From Myrica gale (taxonomy: Eukaryota; Streptophyta; Magnoliopsida; Fagales; Myricaceae), in the NCBI GenBank assembly GCA_963930655.1, contig OZ005608.1:10664001-10728000 (forward strand): 64,000 bases of DNA, written 5' to 3'. Position numbers and translations under genes: made by a program. Every line of letters begins with the position of its first letter. Position 1 is the stretch's first letter. The notes beneath the pieces are model-generated. The model was not told where the DNA came from, searched no databases, and saw only the letters and a list, made by a program, of their open reading frames with translations. Below, piece after piece: positions 53,012 through 64,000 of this stretch.

Positions 53012-54231
53012 GACTAGTCACCTCTAAAGCGGAGTTGACTAGTTTTTTAAAGCGTGTAATCAAACCTTTGAACCTTTTTAAATTAATCAATGATATGAGC
53101 AGTTATGATAAAAAACAAAAATAAAAAATGCCAATGGCTGTGTCGTCAAGTTATACAGTATCTGGCATTCTTATACCTACCCAGCTTTGTAAAGAAATAG
53201 AAGTTTCATTGTGCCTTCATTTTCCTTGACTGGCTTTGGAGTTCTTATGAGGCAACAGGGAAAATTCTCTCGGAATATCCCACAATACCAACTAGGAAAC
53301 TTCCCACGTGCATGTTATGCCATCAATCATGGTTCCTTGTATCTGGATCAGTAAACGAGGAAAGATATTGACAGTCTGGGAAGGTGTGGGGGAAATAGAT
53401 GAAAGAGATCTGCAGTTGTCTTTCCTGATATGTTCAAAGATGAATACAGACAGAGCATTAAGTACGTAACGAAGAGAGAAAGTGTCAAACGTGCTATTTT
53501 GCTGCCATTGAAGGAATTCTGAAAAGTCTAGTAACAACGTCACCGAACCACGAGGTCAGAAAAATCCATAATTGATCTCATCACTTCAAATAGATAAATA
53601 TCCCACCTCACAAAATCATAGTCTTTATCTGAGACCTACCTCAAGAACACAATGAGGCAGACCTTTCATGGTTGGATGAATCAAGGAATGTGTCTTAATT
53701 ATTGACCAGGTTGATCATTGATTAGAGAGAGCTGATTTGGTCTATCCTTTTGTCTTGGCTTTTCTTTAGGAAAGAGACGGTACTCCAAATTTTATTCAAA
53801 ACTGTATGGCGGATGAAAACGGTAGGTTTAAGTCTTGGCCTGCATTAGAGTCAACAGGCTTTTGTTCGTCTTTCCGCGTGTTTGCCACATGTTATGGTTG
53901 ACATAGGACTCGGTGAATCACTCCTTTACAGTAGAAAGAAGGCAATGGAGAAGTGGATTGAACTCCTGCAAATTCTGTCTTCTTTACAAGCCCTTGTGAC
54001 ATGTTCACAAGATAAAGAAGCCGTTTCCTTTGTTAATAGCAAAAAGAAATTACTCTAATCAAGTTTTGTTATATTAGCAACTTAGATCTCTAAATTAACC
54101 TTCATTGCTACTTAGATTTTCTCAATGCAGATTTGGATGGGACAACATGGGGATCGAGTTTGCTGGTCTCAAAGGACGCTGTGGAATTTTCCCGTATGAG
54201 CCAAAAGGGGCATAGTTGTAAACCAGGCTAT
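53012..54231. other. Intergenic spacer, no gene supported
   Basis: Short frames only, no motif, splice pattern or repeat recognised. Confidence 0.45.
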
Positions 54232-55397
54232 CAGTATAACAACAAATTTTGGTTTTTGGGACAAAATTTATTCCGTCCCAAAAGGCATTTTTGGGACATA
54301 TTTAAACTGTTCTAAATTCGAAAGCCATTCAACAACAACCATTCGAAAGCGTTCGAACGCTACATCCAACGACAACTATTCGAACTCTAAATTCAACCGT
54401 TCAAAGGGAAAATTCAACGATAACTATTCGAACGCTGCATCCAATGGATATAAATGTCATAACGGTGGACGAGTCATTCCAACAATAGATCGTTCGAATT
54501 TTTATCAAATAATAAAAACGTTATTATGTTCTAACGGTGAATTAATACTTCTAACGGTGAAGCATTCTAACAGTGGATGAACTGTTCGAACCCTGAAAAA
54601 CGAGAAAACCATCTTCGTTGTCTCCTCCTTCTCTTTTTTCATCTTCTTCTCCTCCTCCTCCTCTTTCTTCTTCTTCTTTTCATTCTTCTTCTTCTCCTTC
54701 TTCCTCTTCTTCTTCCTTATCCTTCTTCTCTTTATTCTCCTCCTCCTTCTTCCCTCTCCTTCTTCTTCTTCTTCTTCTTCTCTTTTACTCACACGATTTC
54801 TGTCTTTTTCTTTTGATTTCCCATGAAGCGTTCAAACAGTGTTTAAAAGCGTTCTAACGAAAAAAAAGACGGGTAATTTTGGCTCTTAAATTTTTTATTT
54901 TCATTCAAACACCGTTTGAAATTTCTTTAAAAGCGTTATAACAAAAAAAAGGCGAGTAATTTGACGCTTTGTTTTTGTATTTTCATTCAAACCTCGTTCG
55001 AACTTTATTTAAAGGTGTTCTAACAGAAAAAGACGGGTATTTTTTTTTCATTCAAATACCGTTCAAACGCAAAGTGATAAGTGTTCGAACGGTAAGTGAT
55101 AAGTGTCCGAATATTTTTTCTTGGGACGCAGCGATGTTTTGTCCCAAAAGATTCCCAACCGTTTTAACGGTCATGTGCGTGTTCAAACGGAAGATTCCCA
55201 ACCGTTCAAATTTGTCCCTAAAAAGTCTCTTTTTTGGACAACATAAAATTCCATCCTAAATAATTGATTTTTCTTTTTGGGATTGAAATTTTCGTCCCAA
55301 AAAGAAAATTTCCGTCACAAAATAATAATAATAATTTGAGACGAATTTTTTGACGTCTCAAAAAAATCCATCTAGAAATGTCAAATTTGTTGTAGTG
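54232..55397. mobile_element. Non-autonomous CACTA-like element, 1.17 kb
   Basis: The right end AAATTTGTTGTAGTG is the complement of CACTACAACAAATTT, a CACTA-type terminus; the left end CAGTATAACAACAAATTTT is a degenerate partner. Next to the ends, TTTTGGGACAAAATTT and GGGATTGAAATTTTCGTCCC are related. Inside are many subterminal motifs such as CGTTCAAACG and CGTTCGAACG, a CT-rich tract (54611-54788), and three units of ATTTTCATTCAAACACCGTT. No transposase. A fragment of the same family lies in SUV2 intron 3. Confidence 0.65.
54611..54788. repeat. Polypyrimidine (CTT/TCC)n tract
   Basis: About 180 bases almost purely C and T on the plus strand, mostly CTTCTT and TCCTCC units. It produces fake Lys/Glu-rich or Ser/Leu-rich frames. 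Could form triplex DNA. Confidence 0.9.
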
Positions 55398-55649
55398 TTA
55401 ATATAAACGTCACAGATTAACCATTTTTTTTAGATTGCCGGTAACTCCAAAATTTAGTTGGAACTCTCACTTATGGTAAAGGAATATCGTGATTATATCC
55501 AAAACCAGACAAAACTCTCAAAAACAAAATAAAGGACCCAAAGTACCAAGCAATAAATTAAATAGCAAAACAACAACAAAAATGAACAAACCTAAAATCT
55601 AACATTAGCAAAACTCATCTTATCATGATAAAGAATACCTCTTATACCG

Positions 55650-55860
55650 TACGGCAGAGAATCAAGACCCACATAATGAAGCTACTGCCCGTACCACCAA
55701 CAGATTGCATCACCTGATAAAGCTCAGTCATCAAAATTGACATTCCTTCCTAACACCCCCTCCTTAGCTAATAAATATGCCGTCATATTACCGGCCCTCG
55801 TGCAAAATATAAGATATCCGAAAATTAAACCAAGGGAATAACGCTCGAATTTTATCCCAG
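55650..55860 (-). pseudogene. LINE RNase H fragment
   Basis: The minus strand reads ISYILHEGR, then after a shift NMTAYLLAKEGVLGRNVNFD, the C-terminal part of RNase H in plant LINEs (compare NELAHRICQWAV in the LINE at 14.5 kb). The lower side toward 55450 may be its 3' UTR. Strongly decayed. Confidence 0.6.
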
Positions 55861-55903
55861 TAATCCCAAATACAACATCATACAAATAAATTATATTTTT
55901 TTT

Positions 55904-56678
55904 AGATAAATATACTTTGCACCCTCGAAGTATTGAGAGTCTTGATGCTTGTATCCTTAACTATTATTATTGTCATATTGCATCCACCAATTAGTTATTT
56001 TAAACACTTAATTTACACCCTTTGTTAAATTTTTCATCAATTTAAATGGAAAACAATTTTTTAACATGTGAAATGATCATTTTATTCCTTTACAACATGC
56101 ATGTAACAGTCTCATATTGATTAGGAAACATATGAGATGACTTCATATAAGTTTGAAGACACCTCCACTTGGCAAGCTGGTTTTTCAATGTGTGAATCTT
56201 CAAGTTTTATGTGAGTTTGTTATAAATAGGATCAAAGCTGGTTGTGTGGATTTCTGTGCTACCCCGCCGCCACGCCTACAAAGTGGCTGATCATGGATCC
56301 GGTGGTATGGGCACAGTCCCAACTCAGTAAATAGAAGTCCCATGGCCGGTGTTCGACCAAAGTGGGCGTTACTCGACCATATCGGTTAGAAAACATCAGG
56401 GATGACTTCATTTAAGCTTAGAGGCATCTCCACTTGGCAAGTCGATTTTCCATGGTATGAATTTCCAAGCCTTATGTGGGTTCATTACAATTTTGTGAAG
56501 ATAAAATCGTAATCTTAGAGGTTAAAAAAATTAATTTTTGTCAAAGTTGGTGAATTTTTTTACAATGGATGAAAAATGTTTGAAATTAATAATTAATGAG
56601 TACAACGTGAAAAAAATTAATAGTTTGCGATGCAAAGTATCAAGACTATAGTATGAGGGTACAAAATATATTTATCCC
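55904..56678. mobile_element. Foldback element with nested direct repeats
   Basis: Left arm GATAAATATACTTTGCACCC pairs with the complement of the right arm, GATAAATATATTTTGTACCC; arms of about 180 bp. The middle holds two direct repeats of about 106 bp (56119-56224 and 56384-56489) and GC-richer unique DNA, probably a nested insertion. Confidence 0.7.
56119..56489. repeat. Pair of about 106-bp direct repeats
   Basis: Both copies contain TGACTTCATNTAAG, then CTCCACTTGGCAAG and TTATGTGNGTT. They are 265 bp apart and could be the LTRs of a tiny TRIM-like element, but no primer site was recognised between them. Confidence 0.65.
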
Positions 56679-57913
56679 TTTTATGTTTTGGAGTTCAACT
56701 TGGTAATCCCAGCCGTCGGTAGCATAATAAGGACCACCACCTCCCTTTCGAGGTAAAAAAAAAAATGGTACGATAGCTTTCTCAACGCGGTGTATAGCAC
56801 GAAAAGCCTTTCGATGCAATCCGACTGAAACGATTGATCAGTTACCCTTTTATGGGGCATGTATATTCCAGATTCACTTGCAAGAGGGCTCCATCCATAC
56901 GAAAAAAGAAAGTGCCACCGTGAAATTGGGTTCCGCCACGCACAGAGGGATTGCAAGATGGATTTCAGTATTTACACTACATTCTGTTTTTATTTCACAA
57001 TTTTGTCTAAGGTGATCTTGGGAGAATGCCGCGTGCATGCCTCTCTCTCTCTCTCTATATATATATTTCTAGGTTATATCGAAATCTTCAAATTTATATT
57101 AATTTCCGAAACAATTAATTAATATCCTCTTCACCACAAAGCAATGGGAATTATGAATATGTATAGTCCAATGTCTTGAAAATGAGCTAGGACTTTTTAG
57201 GGCAGCAAGCCACGTTTTCGATGACATCGTGGTTTTTTTTAACTTTACAACATCATTAAGGAGTGCTGGTGCAATTATACCTACAAACCCTTCGCTAGGT
57301 CAACTGCTTCGGCTTTTGGGTCTGGTCGTCCAAGAACTTCCGTTGGACCCACCGTGTCAAAATGAAGAAATTGAAGGTAATTTTTACTAAATTCCAATTC
57401 GTGACTTATAAAGTAGCAAATACTAATTACTTGCAAGCTACTGAAACAATAGGTGGTGGTAGCAGGGTAGGAAAATTGACACAACATTCTCTGGGGGAAT
57501 TAAGGAGGACCAAACAACATGCAGTTTTGCCACTTCAGACATCCACTACACTTATCCCATGCCAAGCAGCTATGAATTGACACTTCACTAATAATTCCAA
57601 CCAAATAATTAGAACAGGAAATGAAGACAAAAAAAAAAATAAAATAAAATTGAGCTAAGCTGACATTATAAAAGCATGTAGCACCATCTGCTAACTCACA
57701 TGCAGCATCATCTCTTACCAACTCACAACCTGTGAGGAAAACTATAAATAAGTTTCCACTTACGGAAAAAGAAGATCACAATGTATTCAAGGCCGCCGTC
57801 GATGCAGGATAATGTGTCGGCAGGTGCAGAGGCCGAGTGGGCTAATTCAACCCTCAAGCCGAAATCTTATAATCCCAGCCACAGGAAGTGTTGAGTTTGG
57901 ATCACCTAATGAT
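56679..57913. other. 3' flank of the RH5-like gene with a (CT)n(TA)n microsatellite
   Basis: CT then TA dinucleotides occur at about 57040-57066. Otherwise no gene or repeat recognised. Confidence 0.5.
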
Positions 57914-61642
<3,729 letters not shown>

Positions 61643-62228
61643 CTGCACAGGATTAAGAAACTTATATTCGTTGTCAGAAAAAGAAAAATCAAGAGAGATT
61701 AGCAGCAGATTCAAAAAATTCACAGAATAAAAAATAAAAATAAAAAAAATCCTAAAAGCTTAAGTTCAAGGATAATCAAATCCATAAGGATGAGTACAAA
61801 ACATAGACTTTTGTTTTTGAGAGACAAAAACTTAGTAGTAGTGGAGGGGTAAAGTGGAGGACCCGGTTTAAACCAGGACCTTTGAACTGAATTCGATGAA
61901 TTTACATGCTTGTTTTATATGATACATACATGCACAAGTAGTTTAAACTCAGTTTTCTTAGCCTTGTTTAGCTTTATTTACACTATACACGAATCCAATT
62001 CGACAAGTCCTTTGGTAACAACCCAAGGATGCCACTAGACACATCTGCACTTTTACTTCAAAAAGTAGTCAAAGTTGCTTTGGAAGCTCCTTGGAATCAT
62101 TATAAGGCCTAATTCTACCTAGTAAAGTCTCAGGACTTGGCTCTCTATAGACCTTAAGTCTCATTCCTTCTCACATCTCACTCCATGTAGAATTTGAGGT
62201 ATCACACCCTCCCTGCTGGCAAAACAAA
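61643..62228. other. Intron of the RH5-like gene, no other feature
   Basis: No further helicase exon was found between motif III and the LINE poly-A tail, so the upstream exon must be beyond the LINE. Confidence 0.55.
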
Positions 62229-64000
62229 TTGTCTTGTTTTTTTTTTATAAGTAAGCCGATTTTATTAAAATCAAACGAGAGAACAGAAAAAAACCCAAGG
62301 AGCAGCGGAATCGACAGTACAAGAGAAAATACTGAAGAATCCAAAAAAAAAAAACCAAGCACCCAAATGAAGGGCCACCCGCAACCCAAAGGCCACCCAA
62401 ACGAAGGCTCAAAGAACGCCAACCCACTAGCCAACAAAAACTCCCAAAAACTCTCACCCACCCGCAACCCTAAAGCCACCCAAACGAAACCCTAGCAGTC
62501 CAGCCCAAAGCTCACAGCCTTCCTAGCGGTCGAGGAAGACCCGTCATAGTTAACCGAAGTTTCAAGCCCTTCAACTCCCTGAGCATCCTCCCTCCTGATT
62601 TTCTAGACGTTTTCGAACGAGGATGCGCTCGATCGCGTTCCAATGCTGCAAAAAGATCCCTCAACTTTTCCTCCTGACCCCCACACGACACCCCAACCAG
62701 TTGACCCACAAAGGAAACCATTTCCAAGACCCACGCCGGAGAATCTCCCCCCAAAGTTTTATGGGGGAAACTAACCGCCAAGGGATCGGTCGACGGTTCA
62801 TCTGCAACACCAACTGAACTCTCAACACCAACCAAACGCGAACACTCCCCCACCTCCAGACCATCCAAACAAGCCCCGGAGGAGAAATCCACCCCTGCCC
62901 GAGCCCTCTCTAGATCATCCACCTCTGCCTTGTGGAGAGAGTCTCCAACAGGAACAGTGGAAGATGAGCACCCACGTCTGCCATCCATTAAATCTCGACA
63001 CTCCCCCACCTCTGCCTTGTGGAGAGAGTCTCCAACAAGTACTGTAGAAGCTGAGCACCCACGAGAGAGAAACCCCTTCCTGGTGCCCACAAGGAACCAA
63101 GTCTGGCGCCACAACCTTAGCACATAGGTCGTCGGCGGCATCTGTTGGCAGCCAGACCATATCCGGCGTCGCCAGCGACTTCGAGAGCTGAACAGACCCA
63201 TCTGGGCCCAAGAGCAAGGCTGCCGGAGAGGGTACCGGCGCCGGCAAGACAAGGAGACCCTCACCCCCAGCCGCAGACAACGCCGGCGAGTCAACTGCCG
63301 CCGACAACTGGTGGTGGTGGACAACCGTGCCGTCGAGGCTACCGCCAGGAGAGGGCGACAAGTCCGAGCCAGCGACATCAAAAGACTCCCGTTGGGCCGG
63401 GTCGACAACAAGCCCAGCAAGCCCAGCAATCGGCCCACTCGACGAAGGCCCCCCAGCCGACAGCTCCCCAACCCCACAGTTTGAGCCAACAGCAGGCCCA
63501 CTCAACTCCTTCTCTAAGCATCCCAAGTCAACTTGTAACTGACCAATAGGTGGGCTGGAGCCCAAGCCGGTAATAAGCTTAAGCCCACTCGACTCCTTCT
63601 CTATGAAACCACCCGCATTGCAGCACAAACCCCTCTGCTTTACCAAACCTATCAAGCCGTCCACCTCATCCTTAAGTTTCAATAAATGCGCCAACACCAC
63701 ATTTTCAAACTCAGCCGCCGAAGCAGGAGAGTCAGGGTAGCTCACGGGATTAGGCAGCCCCCCTAGGATATTAGCCTGCGAAACACCTACAGCCCCAGAC
63801 TTTTGCACGCCTCTCACAACATCTTCAGCTTTTTGGATCTCCTTTCTCCCCACCGTTTCCATCTTCTTCTCCGATAGTCCTGACCGCGCCATATCAGCAA
63901 AAGAAATGCCCTCCTTGAACGAGACACCCTCACGCACCACCCTCTTACGTCCAAGAACGTTGAAGACCGATATAAGCTCCTCACAGATGTTAACAAAGGA
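62229..64000 (-). mobile_element. Second ORF1-only 'half-LINE', inside the RH5-like gene, cut by window edge
   Basis: The T-run near 62237-62247 is the complement of the poly-A tail, preceded on the minus strand by GGCTTACTTAT as in the copy at 45.9 kb. Then come a G/T-rich 3' UTR (62250-62510), the ORF1 end and upstream ORF1 sequence to the window edge. As at 45.7 kb, ORF1 leads straight into the 3' UTR with no ORF2. It lies in the same orientation as the helicase gene. Confidence 0.78.
62512..64000 (-). pseudogene. LINE ORF1 of the PUR-like lineage, partial, one frameshift
   Basis: Entering from the right edge within repeat 2 (FVNICEELISVFNVLG), it continues REGVSFKEGISFADMARSGL, a Ser/Pro/Ala/Gly-rich linker, then a shift near 63060-63100. 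After it comes a tandem unit (CSASTVLVGDSLHKAEVGE, CSSSTVPVGDSLHKAEVDD). The end is PAWVLEMVSFVGQLVGVSCG and LRDLFAALERDR, then KSGGRMLRELKGL and a stop at 62512-62514. The three C-terminal blocks match the other two copies. The N-terminal repeat 1 is outside the window. Confidence 0.8.

Noticed and set aside
54505..54792. Lys/Glu-rich minus-strand frame of 95 residues
   Set aside because: It is the translation of the polypyrimidine CTT/TCC tract; no conserved motif, so low-complexity artefact.
56270..56390. GC-richer segment considered as a Cassandra-type 5S-derived LTR
   Set aside because: I could not identify the conserved 5S promoter boxes.

Overview
The window is nuclear DNA of a eudicot, probably a woody one. 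This is inferred from spliced plant genes with long introns (PAM68-like, SUV2/ATRIP, a CC-NLR and an RH5-type DEAD-box helicase) and from the typical plant mix of Ty1/copia, Ty3/gypsy, L1-type LINE, SINE, MULE, CACTA and foldback elements. The species cannot be named from the sequence alone.

Layout. 1-6.9 kb: decayed copia polyprotein (-), a LINE 3' fragment (+) holding a 230-bp Mutator-type MITE, and a putative LTR. 7.0-7.5 kb: PAM68-like chloroplast gene (-). 8.3-14.8 kb: a short copia LTR split by an almost complete 6.2-kb LINE with a 16-bp target duplication, a DUF4283/CCHC ORF1 and an ORF2 with endonuclease, RT and RNase H that carries three nonsense codons. 15.8-25.3 kb: transposon debris, including a LINE tail, a copia RT/RNase H fragment fused to a LINE ORF1 piece, a gypsy solo LTR with a 5-bp target duplication, a MULE transposase piece cut by a SIRE-like LTR, and several long-TIR foldback elements. 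25.5-46.8 kb: SUV2 (the plant ATRIP, partner of ATR kinase), 12 exons over 20.7 kb, whose introns carry a SINE, a CACTA fragment, a full LINE with an 18-bp target duplication and an ORF1-only LINE. 48.3-51.1 kb: a single-exon CC-NBS-LRR gene (-), convergent with SUV2. 52.1-56.7 kb: a TRIM-like element, a CACTA non-autonomous element and a foldback element. 57.9-61.6 kb: the 3' eight exons of an RH5-like DEAD-box helicase (-). Its 5' part should lie beyond the right edge, past a second ORF1-only LINE.

Two LINE lineages coexist. One has the usual DUF4283 plus CCHC ORF1 and an RNase H in ORF2. The other has an ORF1 without a zinc knuckle: two N-terminal repeats that look like PUR/PC4-type nucleic-acid-binding folds, a variable tandem-repeat linker, and a conserved C-terminal motif. 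Two of the second lineage's copies consist of ORF1 plus the 3' UTR only, with ORF2 missing at or near the ORF1/ORF2 boundary. These 'half-LINEs', which keep the lineage's 3' tail, are the most promising undescribed system here. All three LINEs of this lineage that lie in host introns (the helicase case assumes the gene continues past the window) are in the sense orientation of the host gene.
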